DNA of 64,000 nt, from contig NZ_VLKH01000013.1 in the NCBI RefSeq assembly GCF_007830175.1, forward strand, positions 1 to 64,000, read 5' to 3'. The translations under genes were made by a program, and so were the position numbers. Below, piece after piece: positions 44,669-54,130 of this stretch. The stretch comes from Sedimentibacter saalensis. GTDB taxonomy: Bacteria > Bacillota > Clostridia > Tissierellales > Sedimentibacteraceae. Within the stretch, counting starts at the first letter, position 1; every line of letters starts with the position of its first letter. The notes beneath the pieces were generated by a model. That model ran no database searches, had not been told where the DNA came from, and was given only the letters and a program-made list of their open reading frames with translations.

Positions 44669-44703
44669 CCTTGATTTTTAAAGTGGGTGCCAAGAAAACA
44701 CTT
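44669..44703 (-). promoter_or_regulatory. preQ1-I riboswitch aptamer
   Basis: A 35 nt minus-strand aptamer. P1 is AAGTG / CACTT; the loop has TTTTCTTGGCACC; the tail is TAAAAATCAAGG, whose CAAG pairs with CTTG of the loop to form the H-type pseudoknot. The order (stem, pyrimidine-rich loop ending CACC, stem, A-rich tail, pseudoknot strand) is that of class I preQ1 riboswitches. The neighbouring gene, queT, is a known regulon member. Confidence 0.8.
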
Positions 44704-44728
44704 GGAGATTCTGCAATGCAGAACCTCC
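44704..44728 (-). terminator. Hairpin between rpsI and the riboswitch
   Basis: GGAG-G-TTCTGC-ATT-GCAGAA-T-CTCC on the minus strand, 18 bp after the rpsI stop, followed by AAGTGTTTTCTT. It may end the rplM-rpsI transcript, though the T-run is poor, leaving read-through into queT possible. Confidence 0.5.
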
Positions 44729-44745
44729 ATTGTATATAATTTTTA

Positions 44746-45135
44746 TTATCTCTTGCTGAACTGTGAAGCTCTTCTTGCTTTTTTCAAACCGTATTTCTTT
44801 CTTTCTTTCATTCTTGAATCTCTAGTCAAGAATCCGGCTTTTTTAAGTATTGGTCTTAATTCTCCGTCTACCTGAAGAAGTGCTCTTGAAATACCGTGTC
44901 TGATTGCTCCGGCTTGGCCAGTGTATCCGCCGCCTTTAACATTAACCAATACATCATACTGTCCTAATGTGTCAGTAATCACCATTGGTTCTCTAACGAT
45001 AGTTCTTAAAGTTTCATACTTGATGTAATCTTCCAAGTCTCTTTTGTTTATATTGATTTTTCCAGTTCCTGGAACTAATCTTACTCTAGCAATTGCGCTT
45101 TTTCTTCTGCCTGTTCCTCTGTATTGTACGTTCAT
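44746..45135 (-). CDS. rpsI: Ribosomal protein S9
   Basis: A 129-residue S9: [21 protein letters not shown] at the start and [17 protein letters not shown] at the end, the C-terminal Arg-containing tail that contacts P-site tRNA. It lies 20 bp after rplM. Confidence 0.98.
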   Translation of the reverse strand: MNVQYRGTGRRKSAIARVRLVPGTGKININKRDLEDYIKYETLRTIVREPMVITDTLGQYDVLVNVKGGGYTGQAGAIRHGISRALLQVDGELRPILKKAGFLTRDSRMKERKKYGLKKARRASQFSKR

Positions 45136-45155
45136 TTAATCGTCCTCCTCCCTAA

Positions 45156-45584
45156 TTAAAACTCGTATACTTGTGGTTTCTGAGCTTGGTTGTTGTGCTC
45201 TGGACCAGCGTATACTTTAAGTTTCTTCAACATTTGTCTTCCAAGGCTGTTTTTTGGAAGCATTCCTTTTACTGCAAGATAAAGAGGTTGAGTCGGTTTA
45301 TCCTGGAATAAGTTTCTGTAAGGAGTTTCCTTCAATCCACCTGGATATAGAGAGTGGTGTCTGTATAATTTCTGATCTAATTTTTTACCTGTCAATACAA
45401 CTTTTTCAGCATTTACTACTATAACAAAGTCTCCTGTATCAACGCTTGGTGTATATATTGCTTTGTGTTTACCTCTTAAAAGTTTAGCAACTTCAGTTGC
45501 GAGTCTACCTAAAGTTTTTCCTTCGGCATCTATTACATACCATGCCCTTTCAACTTCATTAGGTTTAGCCAAGAAGCTTTTCAT
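45156..45584 (-). CDS. rplM: Ribosomal protein L13
   Basis: A 142-residue L13 (standard length): [20 protein letters not shown] and [19 protein letters not shown]. The start is set by ACAGGAGGAAACAAG; a longer reading would consume that site. Confidence 0.98.
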   Translation of the reverse strand: MKSFLAKPNEVERAWYVIDAEGKTLGRLATEVAKLLRGKHKAIYTPSVDTGDFVIVVNAEKVVLTGKKLDQKLYRHHSLYPGGLKETPYRNLFQDKPTQPLYLAVKGMLPKNSLGRQMLKKLKVYAGPEHNNQAQKPQVYEF

Positions 45585-45721
45585 CTTGTTTCCTCCTGTA
45601 ATTTTCAATATTAAAATTTGTATATCAATCTATTCAAAAAACCTAACTCCGGGGCATTGGACCGGTTTTTCTCTGCATTTCATACCTAGGATATTTTATA
45701 TTACCTAGCATTAAATGTCAA
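45585..45721 (-). promoter_or_regulatory. rplM promoter and leader with hairpin
   Basis: Promoter: TTGACA (45716-45721), 17 bp, TAAAAT (45693-45698), with CTAGG/CCTAG inverted boxes around the -10. A leader hairpin, AAAAACC...GGTTTTTT (45636-45670), resembles an attenuator and could be the autoregulatory L13 leader; that identity is tentative. Confidence 0.6.
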
Positions 45722-45735
45722 GACTTTTTTTAAAT

Positions 45736-45759
45736 TATAGGAAAGCTCTCTTTCCTATA
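45736..45759 (-). terminator. Hairpin at the end of truA
   Basis: TATAGGAAAG-AGAG-CTTTCCTATA; it includes the truA stop codon. The T-run is weak. Confidence 0.5.
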
Positions 45760-46504
45760 ATACTTTATTATAGTTGACACTTAATAAAAATAATCCTTCC
45801 GGTGCTGCTGTTTGTCCCAGAAGGGCTCTTTCTTTTGATTCAAGGGCATTTTCTATACATGATATTTCCTTTAAACCCTTGCCCACATCAATGAGTGTTC
45901 CTGCTATTATTCTCACCATGTTGTACAAAAATCCGCTTCCTGTTACATAAAGCCTGATGAGATTTCCTTCCTTTTCAATTCTTGTGCTGTAGACTGTCCT
46001 GACAGTTGTCTTTGCCTGTGAACCGGCTGCCATAAATGCTCTGAAATCATGAGTACCCACAACCAGCTTAAAAGCTTCCTCCATTTTGCCCATATCAAGT
46101 ATTGATGGAACAAATGTTGAGTAGTTTCTGTAAAACGGATTGCCTACCCTGCTGTTGTATATCTGATACATGTACGTCTTGTCGTGAGCATCAAAGCGCG
46201 AATTAAATTCCAACGGAACATCAACACTATCAAGAATGCTTATGTCATGAGGCAAATTTGCATTTAGGGCAATTTTAATTTTTTGCTCTTCTATTCTTGT
46301 GTCAGCCTTGAAGTTTGCTACTTGCCCAAGGGCATGAACTCCGCTGTCAGTTCTTCCGGAGCCAGTAAGTTCAATTTTTTGCTTCATTACCCTGGCTGCA
46401 GCATTTTCTATAACTTCCTGGATACCGATGCCGTTTGTCTGTGTCTGCCATCCGTTGTAGTTTGTGCCGTCATAGGCAACAGTTAATTTAATGTTTCTTA
46501 CCAT
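45755..46504 (-). CDS. truA: tRNA pseudouridine synthase A
   Basis: A 249-residue enzyme making pseudouridine at positions 38-40 of tRNA anticodon arms. The catalytic Asp lies in GSGRTDSGVHALGQVANF. Overlaps ecfT by 7 bp, in the usual Firmicute order. Confidence 0.97.
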   Translation of the reverse strand: MVRNIKLTVAYDGTNYNGWQTQTNGIGIQEVIENAAARVMKQKIELTGSGRTDSGVHALGQVANFKADTRIEEQKIKIALNANLPHDISILDSVDVPLEFNSRFDAHDKTYMYQIYNSRVGNPFYRNYSTFVPSILDMGKMEEAFKLVVGTHDFRAFMAAGSQAKTTVRTVYSTRIEKEGNLIRLYVTGSGFLYNMVRIIAGTLIDVGKGLKEISCIENALESKERALLGQTAAPEGLFLLSVNYNKVL

Positions 46505-47295
46505 ATTTTCAATGCGATTACAGCTGCAAAATAAACAATAAAAATAAATGATGCAGCATAATCTCCCTTAGATATTTTAAGCTGTCTCATGCGTGTTCTG
46601 TTTTCTCCGCCTCTGTAACATCTTGCTTCCATTGCCATTGCCAGTTCATCAGCTCTTCTGAATGCACTTATAAACAGCGGCACCAAAAGAGGCACCAGGT
46701 TTTTTGCCCTGCTCATAATGTTTCCGCTTTCAAAATCCGCTCCTCTTGATTTCTGAGCCTTCATTATTTTTTCAGTTTCCTCCATGAGTGTTGGAATGAA
46801 ACGAAGTGCTATTGTCATCATCATTGCAAGTTCATGAGCCGGAAGTCCGAACCTTTTAAATGGCTTTAAGAGGCTTTCTATACCATCTGTCAGAATTATT
46901 GGCGATGTTGTAAGCGTAAGAAGCGATGTTCCCATTATCAAAAGTGTAAGTCTTATGGCCATGAAACCCGCTTGTTTCAAACCTTCCTCTGTTATCTTGA
47001 TAAATCCTGCCTGGAAAATTATTCTTCCCGGTGTCATTAGAAGGTTAATAACAAATGTTATGATTATAATCATGAGTATGGGTCTTAAGCCCTTAATTAC
47101 AAACTTTACAGGAACTTTCGATATTGTAATGGCTGCTGTGAGAAACACCACAACTATTAAATATGTTGAAAAACTGTCAATCAGAAACAATGAAACCAAA
47201 AATGCCAGAGTGATTATTATCTTAACCCTGGGATCGAGATTGTGAACAGGTGATTCGACAGGATAATGCTGTCCTATGGTTAAATTCTTAAACAT
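46498..47295 (-). CDS. ecfT: EcfT, transmembrane subunit of ECF transporter
   Basis: A 265-residue membrane protein with about five spans. Coupling motifs KSRGADFES and EARCYRGGENRTRMR carry the Ala/Ser-Arg-Gly signatures that touch the two ATPases. It serves several vitamin S-components, presumably including QueT. Overlaps ecfA2 by 8 bp. Confidence 0.95.
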   Translation of the reverse strand: MFKNLTIGQHYPVESPVHNLDPRVKIIITLAFLVSLFLIDSFSTYLIVVVFLTAAITISKVPVKFVIKGLRPILMIIIITFVINLLMTPGRIIFQAGFIKITEEGLKQAGFMAIRLTLLIMGTSLLTLTTSPIILTDGIESLLKPFKRFGLPAHELAMMMTIALRFIPTLMEETEKIMKAQKSRGADFESGNIMSRAKNLVPLLVPLFISAFRRADELAMAMEARCYRGGENRTRMRQLKISKGDYAASFIFIVYFAAVIALKIW

Positions 47296-48148
47296 AATTC
47301 CTCCTCACTTCCTTGAGTATTTCTTCCTTGGCTTCTTCAACAGTGAGTATATCAGGCCTTATGTTAAATCCTCGTTTTCTGAGTTCATTGACTATTTCTG
47401 CTACCTGAGGAACTCCAAGTCCGATTTTTTTAAGTTCTTCAGACTGGGAATAAATTTCCTTTGGTGTTCCCTGCATGTGTATTTTGCCCTTGTAAAGTAC
47501 TATTACTCTGTTTACAAGCTTGGCAATGTCTTCCATGCTGTGAGAAACAAGTACAACCGTCACATTTGCTTTTTTGTGAAGTTTCTTTATCTGTTCGAAA
47601 ATTTCATTTCTTCCTGCAGGATCAAGCCCTGCAGTAGGTTCATCAAGAATGAGGTAATCAGGTTTCATTGCAAGAACACCTGCAATGGCAACTCTTCTTT
47701 TTTGTCCTCCGGAAAGGTCAAACGGTGATTCATCCTTTATGCTTTTATAGTTAAACCCTACAAGCTCCAGTGCTTCTTTGACTCTCTTTTCTGTTTCTTC
47801 TTCGGAAAGGTTTAAGTTCATTGGACCAAAGGCAACATCCTTCGCAACAGTTTCTTCAAATAGCTGATATTCCGGATACTGAAAAACCAAACCCACAGTC
47901 TGGCGTATTTTGCTTAATTTTTTCTTGTCTTCCCCAACAACTGTGTCATTGACAATTATTTTTCCGTCAGATGGTTTTTCCAGACCGTTTAAAAGCTGAA
48001 TCAGCGTGGATTTTCCGGAACCGGTGTGTCCTATTACTCCCAGAAAGTCCCCTTCTTTTATTTCCAGATTTATATCATCAAGAGCAACAGTCCTGAAAGG
48101 TGTTCCTTCGCTGTAAATGTATTTTATGTTTTCTGCTTTTATTGACAT
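47288..48148 (-). CDS. ecfA2: EcfA2, ATPase of ECF transporter
   Basis: A 286-residue ABC ATPase: Walker [10 protein letters not shown], signature LSGGQKRR, Walker [14 protein letters not shown], and the C-terminal EcfA extension with [18 protein letters not shown]. Overlaps ecfA1 by 10 bp. Confidence 0.95.
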   Translation of the reverse strand: MSIKAENIKYIYSEGTPFRTVALDDINLEIKEGDFLGVIGHTGSGKSTLIQLLNGLEKPSDGKIIVNDTVVGEDKKKLSKIRQTVGLVFQYPEYQLFEETVAKDVAFGPMNLNLSEEETEKRVKEALELVGFNYKSIKDESPFDLSGGQKRRVAIAGVLAMKPDYLILDEPTAGLDPAGRNEIFEQIKKLHKKANVTVVLVSHSMEDIAKLVNRVIVLYKGKIHMQGTPKEIYSQSEELKKIGLGVPQVAEIVNELRKRGFNIRPDILTVEEAKEEILKEVRRNYV

Positions 48149-48969
48149 AACAAATCCACCAAATCCTTTACGTTTATTATATCAGGTGGTATATTAAGAC
48201 CTTCCTTGGCAAGTTCCTGTGCAAGCTCAGTTACTTGTGGAACATCAAGTCCAAATTTTTTTATAGCTTCAATATTTTTAAAAACGTCTTTAGGAGTACC
48301 ATCCAATTTTATATTTCCCTTGTCCATAATAACAACCCTGTCTGCAAGAACGGCCTCATCCATGTAATGAGTTATGAGAAGTATTGTCTTACCCTGGGTA
48401 TCCAGTTTTTTCAGTGTGTCCATAACTTCTTTCCTGCCTGAAGGGTCAAGCATTGCTGTTGGCTCATCCAGTATTATGCAGTCAGAATTAAGAGCAAGAA
48501 CACCTGCTATGGCAATTCTCTGCTTTTGTCCTCCAGATAAAAGATGTGGTGGTCTTTTTCTGTATTCATACATTCCAACAGCATTCAAGGCATCATCCAC
48601 CCTTCTTCTTATTTCAGAAGACTCAACCCCTTGATTTTCAGGTCCAAATGCAATGTCTTCCTCAACTATTGTTGCAACAAGCTGATTGTCAGGATTCTGA
48701 AAAACCATTCCTGCTGCCTGTCTTATGTCCCAGAGCTTGGAATCATCTGCTGTGTCCATTCCCTTTACATAAATTTTTCCTTCTGTAGGAAGAAGTATGG
48801 AATTTATTAATTTTGCCAGAGTTGACTTGCCTGAACCGTTGTGACCGATTATAGCAGTGAACTCGCCTTTTTTGATATTCAGACTGCAGCCGTCAACGGC
48901 GTAGTCCGTATCTTCCTTGCTGTATTTAAACTTGACATTTTCAATTTTAATTATGTAATCGTCCATCAT
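48139..48969 (-). CDS. ecfA1: EcfA1, ATPase of ECF transporter
   Basis: About 276 residues, paralogue of EcfA2: [39 protein letters not shown] and the tail [18 protein letters not shown]. Two adjacent ATG codons (48969, 48966) follow CAGGTG; I use the first. In most Firmicutes this gene directly follows rplQ; here a 7.5 kb cluster stands between. It has its own promoter. Confidence 0.95.
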   Translation of the reverse strand: MMDDYIIKIENVKFKYSKEDTDYAVDGCSLNIKKGEFTAIIGHNGSGKSTLAKLINSILLPTEGKIYVKGMDTADDSKLWDIRQAAGMVFQNPDNQLVATIVEEDIAFGPENQGVESSEIRRRVDDALNAVGMYEYRKRPPHLLSGGQKQRIAIAGVLALNSDCIILDEPTAMLDPSGRKEVMDTLKKLDTQGKTILLITHYMDEAVLADRVVIMDKGNIKLDGTPKDVFKNIEAIKKFGLDVPQVTELAQELAKEGLNIPPDIINVKDLVDLLCQ

Positions 48970-49010
48970 ACACCTGTATTCATTTAAATTGTGCGTCACT
49001 TCGCATTAAG

Positions 49011-49039
49011 ATAATATCATCAATCACATAATTTTACAA
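49011..49039 (-). promoter_or_regulatory. ecfA1 promoter
   Basis: Minus-strand TTGTAA (49034-49039), 17 bp spacer, TATTAT (49011-49016), preceded by TGA. It would start the ecfA1-ecfA2-ecfT-truA unit independently of the upstream cluster. Confidence 0.6.
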
Positions 49040-49098
49040 CAGTAATTTTAATCATGTTGTTGAAACTCAACGTAAATTTGTTTGAAATTTAAGGAAAT

Positions 49099-50157
49099 CT
49101 AAAGCAATCCGCATTCAATGCGTCTTGGCCTTGCAGGGTCAAAATTAAATTCATCTTTGAAATCGGCACAGTAAATTTTGCTTTTGAAATTGATTGTCCT
49201 GATTTTTTTATACAGTTTGTCTGCAGGATCATCATCACATATTCCAATGACGAACATTTTATATTTTTTTCTCATGGACTGGGCAATTTGATTTATAAAT
49301 AAGTTGTAGTATTCCATGTTTCCGTCTTTTGAATAAAAAAAAGAAAGCATGGGAAAATCAAGTTCTTTTCCTTCCTCCGGAATATCAATGTACCCAAGAA
49401 GATTTGTAACAAATGAAAATTTCTGTATTGTTTTTAATGTTCTTGAATACCCCTTGACTATGTACTGCTTAAATCCTTTTTGGTTCCACAGCGCTCCGAA
49501 TGCCAGTATTTCTCCTCTTTTTTCCAGGACGTAACAATCATCAATATTAAGTCCGTAAAAATCTGTAATATTGTTTATGGCCGTTGAAAAATTATATTTC
49601 ATCATTTCTCTTTTTAAAAATTCATGGACATATTCAAGATCATCACTTTTTATACTCCTGAATGTTAAGCCTTCCGGACACACTTTCGTAAATATTTTGG
49701 GATTGATTATGTAAGTTGTATAGTCGCAAAGAGGTATGAGCTCTGGAAAAAAGCTTCTTTTTTTATAAAACATTTTTTCTGCTGCTTCATTGTCAGACAA
49801 AAATGAACAAAGATAAAGACCTAAATCCTGCTTTTCAAAAAAATCAGCCACATTTTTCCAGTTTATTACTCCATTATAATCATTTCTTTTTCTTATTCCC
49901 CCTACATATCCTGCAAGTACACTTTTTCCGTCAACATGGTAACTACCGGGAACACAGGCTGCCTGAAAAACTATTTTTCCTTTTTTGTCCCTTATGATGG
50001 CAATCTTTGAATCTTTGCTCTCTTTTTTATAGGATTCAAATGCATTTGTCCTCCTGGTATAAATAAGTTCAATATTACCCTTAGATGCTTCTGATTCAAT
50101 TATTTCAAGCATTTCAACGCCGTCTTCTAGACAGGCTTCTTCAATTTTATTTATCAT
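49099..50157 (-). CDS. GNAT-like N-acetyltransferase, end of the radical SAM cluster
   Basis: A 352-residue protein that looks like two tandem GNAT-type halves (about 1-160 and 160-350), with weak acetyl-CoA loops (GYVGGIRKRNDYNG; YVLEKRGEILAFGALWNQ). I cannot name a close relative. It starts inside the end of the upstream radical SAM gene (11 bp overlap, site GAGGT), so it is translated with it. It may acetylate the product of the radical SAM enzymes or a carrier; this is inferred only from the operon. The last of six genes. Confidence 0.7.
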   Translation of the reverse strand: MINKIEEACLEDGVEMLEIIESEASKGNIELIYTRRTNAFESYKKESKDSKIAIIRDKKGKIVFQAACVPGSYHVDGKSVLAGYVGGIRKRNDYNGVINWKNVADFFEKQDLGLYLCSFLSDNEAAEKMFYKKRSFFPELIPLCDYTTYIINPKIFTKVCPEGLTFRSIKSDDLEYVHEFLKREMMKYNFSTAINNITDFYGLNIDDCYVLEKRGEILAFGALWNQKGFKQYIVKGYSRTLKTIQKFSFVTNLLGYIDIPEEGKELDFPMLSFFYSKDGNMEYYNLFINQIAQSMRKKYKMFVIGICDDDPADKLYKKIRTINFKSKIYCADFKDEFNFDPARPRRIECGLL

Positions 50158-51496
50158 TAATTACCTCATCCATGTTTTCTCCTATGGGAATACCAAAGCG
50201 CTTGTCCACTTCAAAATGAAAAAGAATGTTCTGATACCAGTATACCATGTTTATGAGAGGTTTTTTTGTGCGCCTTAAAAGAGTGATTCCCCTTTTTAAT
50301 ATGGAGAAGAATGTATAGTATTTTTTCTTGTACTTCCTGCAGAGATTTTTAAGCTCAAAATCAGAAACAAGCTTCGGCATAAATGAGATTGTACCGAATG
50401 TGTATCCTTTTTCCAGCCACCAGCTTTCATGAAACAGTCTTCCTTCCTCCAGAAATCGTTCATATGTCTCTGTTCCCGGAAAAGCCAAAAGATGATTGAA
50501 CGCAGTTACAAAAAACTCATGACGGCTGCAAAATTCAAGATTTTTTATAAAGCTTTCCTCGTTGTCATAGTCAAAACCAAATACAAAACTGGCATAAATG
50601 CTTATGCCGCATTTGTGAATTCTTTCAACTAGCTCGTCCCTCTCGCCAAGTCGGGCTGACCATGACTTGTTCATCTGCTCCAGGTTTTTCGGATCAATTG
50701 ATTCAAATCCTATCAATATCATTTCACATCCGCTTTTTTTCATTAAATTAAGAATTTCTTCATCACGGGCAATGTCTAGAGTGATCTGGGTTACCCATAT
50801 GATATTCAGCTTTTCTACTTCTTTAAAAAGCTCTTTTGCAAATTCCCTGTCAGAAAAAATGCTGTCATCAACAAAAAAGTAAATTTTATTGCGGCACATT
50901 TTAATTTCTTCCACTATGTCACTTATTTTTCTGTGCATATACTGTCCGCTGTAATATGAATGGATGGAACAAAATTCACACAGATGGCGGCACCCTCTTC
51001 CTATTTCAACCAGTGTAATTGGAAGATACTTCTTTTGCTTATCAACATAAATACTTCTATCTGGAAGACCATAGTCAATGTTCGCTTTACCTTCATAAAC
51101 TTTTTTGAAACTTTTATTTTCAATATCTAAGAGCACTCCTGCCCACACTTCTTCAGCATTTCCCTTGACAACTATGTCGGCGTGCTTAATAACTTCATGT
51201 TCTGCCAATGTTGCATGGTATCCTCCCATTACAACTATTTTACCTCTTTGTTTAAACTTTTCTGCTATTTCATAGGCTCTTCTGGCTGTGTATGCTTCAA
51301 CTGTTATTGCCACAACATCTGTTTCACAGCCATAGTCAATGTTTTCAATACGGTCGTCAAAAAAATTTCTTTGGTACCTTTCAGGAGTGAGCTTGTTTAA
51401 TACTGCAATGGTCAATGGTTCCATGAGCCAGGATTTTAAATATTTTTCATTTTTCTTCCTGCCTATTCCAGGCAAAATAAATGTTATTTTCATCAT
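50147..51496 (-). CDS. B12-type radical SAM protein, cluster paralogue 1
   Basis: A 449-residue enzyme. N-terminal cobalamin-domain-like Rossmann fold (1-~135) with VVMGGYHATLAEHE, then the radical SAM core GCRHLCEFC (Cys169, Cys173, Cys176), then a ~100-residue C-terminal part rich in aromatic and basic residues. The classic cobalamin motif DxHxxG is not seen. Overlaps paralogue 2 by 4 bp (ATGA) and the acetyltransferase gene by 11 bp. Related families methylate unreactive carbons or cyclise; the substrate is unknown. Confidence 0.85.
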   Translation of the reverse strand: MMKITFILPGIGRKKNEKYLKSWLMEPLTIAVLNKLTPERYQRNFFDDRIENIDYGCETDVVAITVEAYTARRAYEIAEKFKQRGKIVVMGGYHATLAEHEVIKHADIVVKGNAEEVWAGVLLDIENKSFKKVYEGKANIDYGLPDRSIYVDKQKKYLPITLVEIGRGCRHLCEFCSIHSYYSGQYMHRKISDIVEEIKMCRNKIYFFVDDSIFSDREFAKELFKEVEKLNIIWVTQITLDIARDEEILNLMKKSGCEMILIGFESIDPKNLEQMNKSWSARLGERDELVERIHKCGISIYASFVFGFDYDNEESFIKNLEFCSRHEFFVTAFNHLLAFPGTETYERFLEEGRLFHESWWLEKGYTFGTISFMPKLVSDFELKNLCRKYKKKYYTFFSILKRGITLLRRTKKPLINMVYWYQNILFHFEVDKRFGIPIGENMDEVINDK

Positions 51497-52836
51497 TGTC
51501 CGTCCTTAAATCCAAATTTCATTCCTTGTTTTCTGAAAACTTCTTTTTTGAATATGGGGTTATAAACCATGTATGTTAAAAGCTTGTACGGATTTCGCAT
51601 GTTTGTTTTAAAGTCAAATGCCCTGTAAATTATGGAACTCATAGAATTGTAATTTTTTCTGCACCCAAAAGACACTTCTGTAAGCTCAATAGCCGACATG
51701 TTCTTTGGAACAAATGACGCGTAATTGAACCTGTAGTCAGGATGAAGCCACCACTTCTTTTCGTAAAGAAGCCTTCCTTCACGTGAAAGCTCATCGTAAA
51801 GAGGAGTTCCGGGATATGGCATCAAAATGTTGTATGCAGCAAAAGAAAATTTATTTTTAAGGGCAAAATTATATGTTTCTTTGATTGAATCCAGTGTATC
51901 TGTGTCGTGGCCAAGAGTGAACGCAGCCCATATCTGCAGTCCGTAGGATTTAAGCATACGAATTGCTTCCTTGTAATGATTGTCTGCATAACTTTTGTTT
52001 ATTCCCTTTTTCATTGCTTCTATGCTTTCAGACATTATCGATTCAAACCCAACAACAAGTCCCATACAGCCGCTTTTGACCATAATGTCCATAAGTTCTT
52101 TATCTTCAAGCATGTCAAGGCTCGCCTGACTAACCCATTTTATTTTTAGAGGTATGAGAGCACGAAATAGTTCCTTGGCTTTTTCCTTGTTGCCTACAAT
52201 GTTGTCGTCAACAAAGAACAACACTTTCCTTTCCTGGCTTTTAATTTCTTCAATTACTTCAGAGACATCCCTGCAGTAATGGTGGTGTCTGAAGTATGCC
52301 CCTGAAGCACAAAAGCTGCACGAATTTCTGCATCCCCTGCTAAACTGCAAAAGTGTAATGGGAAGATAGTTTTTTCCCTTGAAAATGTCCCTTCTTGTGA
52401 TTATTCCTTTTTGAGGAACAATAACTTCACTGCACACATATTCTTCCTTTAAACATCCATTACGCAGATCCTCTGTCATTTCCAGCCATTTGTCTTCTGC
52501 ATCTCCAATCATAATGCTTGTTGCATGTTCCTTAACTTCACCGGGAAGAAGCATGGCATGCATTCCCCCCATGAGTACTTTGACTCCCATGTCCATGAAC
52601 TGCCGGCTTATTTCATAGGCTCTTCTTGCAGTGAATGTTTCAACTGTTATGCATACAAGGTCCGTTTTTTCATCATAGGGAATCACTTCAGCCCTGTCGT
52701 CATACATTACAACTTCTATGTCAGATGGTGTAAGTGCTGCAAGTATTCCAAGCTGCAGAGGCTCCATCCTGCTTTCATCCACATACAGGCTGTGACCTCT
52801 TCTTCCTATGTTTGGTTTAATCAGCGTAATTTTCAT
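51493..52836 (-). CDS. B12-type radical SAM protein, cluster paralogue 2
   Basis: A 447-residue paralogue with the same layout: VLMGGMHAMLLPGEV, the cluster motif GCRNSCSFC (Cys169, Cys173, Cys176), and FYDD/YDDRAE-type residues in the Rossmann part. The start is the ATG followed by KITLIKPNIG (GGTGACAGAG upstream); it overlaps paralogue 3 by 20 bp. Cysteine positions are identical to paralogue 1, supporting a duplication. Confidence 0.85.
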   Translation of the reverse strand: MKITLIKPNIGRRGHSLYVDESRMEPLQLGILAALTPSDIEVVMYDDRAEVIPYDEKTDLVCITVETFTARRAYEISRQFMDMGVKVLMGGMHAMLLPGEVKEHATSIMIGDAEDKWLEMTEDLRNGCLKEEYVCSEVIVPQKGIITRRDIFKGKNYLPITLLQFSRGCRNSCSFCASGAYFRHHHYCRDVSEVIEEIKSQERKVLFFVDDNIVGNKEKAKELFRALIPLKIKWVSQASLDMLEDKELMDIMVKSGCMGLVVGFESIMSESIEAMKKGINKSYADNHYKEAIRMLKSYGLQIWAAFTLGHDTDTLDSIKETYNFALKNKFSFAAYNILMPYPGTPLYDELSREGRLLYEKKWWLHPDYRFNYASFVPKNMSAIELTEVSFGCRKNYNSMSSIIYRAFDFKTNMRNPYKLLTYMVYNPIFKKEVFRKQGMKFGFKDGQ

Positions 52837-54121
52837 CTCTGTCACCAAGTTTCCTTCCCTGCTTGAACATTATTTCAAATCTGGATACTAGATTGGTAAT
52901 CAAGTAGACATGCACATTTTTTAAATTGCTTCGACTCATCATTCTTTTAAAAATATTTCCCAAGGAATAAAATGAATATCTTGCATCTCTGCAACTTTCT
53001 TTTAGCTGCCGGACAGTCATATTTTCAGGAACAATCATTGAATCTCCGTACCTGAAATTATTTTCAAGCCACCACTTATCTATAACAAGTTTGTTTTCCC
53101 ACTTAAGTCTCTCATAGAGGGCAGTACCCGGCATTGCCATTAGGGGATTGAAGTTTGCAATTGCAAATTTATGATGTACTGTAAAATCCACTATTTCCTG
53201 TGCAGAATTCACAGTGTCTTCCCCATAGCCTATTACAAATGTGCCGTAAACCATGAGTCCTGCATCGTAAATATTTTTCAGGACTTTTTCATAGTCAAGT
53301 TTCATATTTGCCTTCTTGTTCATCTTTTTCAGGTTTTCTTTATTTAAAGATTCAAAACCAATGAGAACCATCATGCAGCCGCTTTGTTTCATGATTTTCA
53401 AAATTTCAGCGTTTTCTGCAATGTCCATCGATATCTGGCATGCCCATTTCTTTCGGAGTTTTTTCATGAGCAAGAATAGTTTTACAGCTTTTTCCCTGTC
53501 TGCAAAAATGTTGTCATCAACAAAGAAAATATATTTTTCCTTTATTTTTTTAATGTCGGCTACAACATTCTCAACGTTTCTAGTTCTAACACTGCCTTTA
53601 TAGAAAGCATTTATAGAACAGAAATCACAGCAATACCTGCATCCCCGTCCAAACTGCACCAATGCAATGTTGTTATAATATTTTCCGTTAAAAACAGTGT
53701 AGTCGTATTTCACTTGGGATAAATCTGAACTGTTATTGCTAATATACTTTTTCTTTAAGGAGTTGTTCTTTAGGTCTTCTACAATCATAGTCCATGTGTC
53801 TTCTGCTTCTCCCACAACAACTGCATCTGCATATTGAAGGCATTCATCAGGAACCATGGTAGGGTGAAATCCTCCCATGATTACAATTTTATTTTCTTTT
53901 TTGTACTTTTGTGCAAGAAAATAAGCCCTTCGGGCAGAAAATGTGTCCACAGTCATGGCCACAACTTCAGCATCAAGATTTTCCGGCAATTTTTCTATTT
54001 TTTCATCATAAAATTCTATTGGTGCTTTTGTAAGAGGCTTTATTATTGCAAAAACAAGGGGCATCATTGCATCCCTTGACTTTTTCCCGAACATGCCGGG
54101 TCTTATAAATGCTATTTTCAT
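52817..54121 (-). CDS. B12-type radical SAM protein, cluster paralogue 3
   Basis: A 434-residue paralogue: IVIMGGFHPTMVPDE, motif GCRYCCDFC (Cys161, Cys165, Cys168). The sequences between motifs are clearly homologous to paralogues 1 and 2 (TVDTFSARRAY, VFFVDDNIFADREKA). It lacks a few residues in the first 30 compared with the others. It lies 9 bp after paralogue 4. Confidence 0.85.
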   Translation of the reverse strand: MKIAFIRPGMFGKKSRDAMMPLVFAIIKPLTKAPIEFYDEKIEKLPENLDAEVVAMTVDTFSARRAYFLAQKYKKENKIVIMGGFHPTMVPDECLQYADAVVVGEAEDTWTMIVEDLKNNSLKKKYISNNSSDLSQVKYDYTVFNGKYYNNIALVQFGRGCRYCCDFCSINAFYKGSVRTRNVENVVADIKKIKEKYIFFVDDNIFADREKAVKLFLLMKKLRKKWACQISMDIAENAEILKIMKQSGCMMVLIGFESLNKENLKKMNKKANMKLDYEKVLKNIYDAGLMVYGTFVIGYGEDTVNSAQEIVDFTVHHKFAIANFNPLMAMPGTALYERLKWENKLVIDKWWLENNFRYGDSMIVPENMTVRQLKESCRDARYSFYSLGNIFKRMMSRSNLKNVHVYLITNLVSRFEIMFKQGRKLGDRDENYAD

Positions 54122-54130
54122 ATTGCTCCT

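Noticed and set aside
44660-44740. THF riboswitch before queT
   Set aside because: The conserved THF core is not present, while a preQ1-I aptamer with pseudoknot fits.
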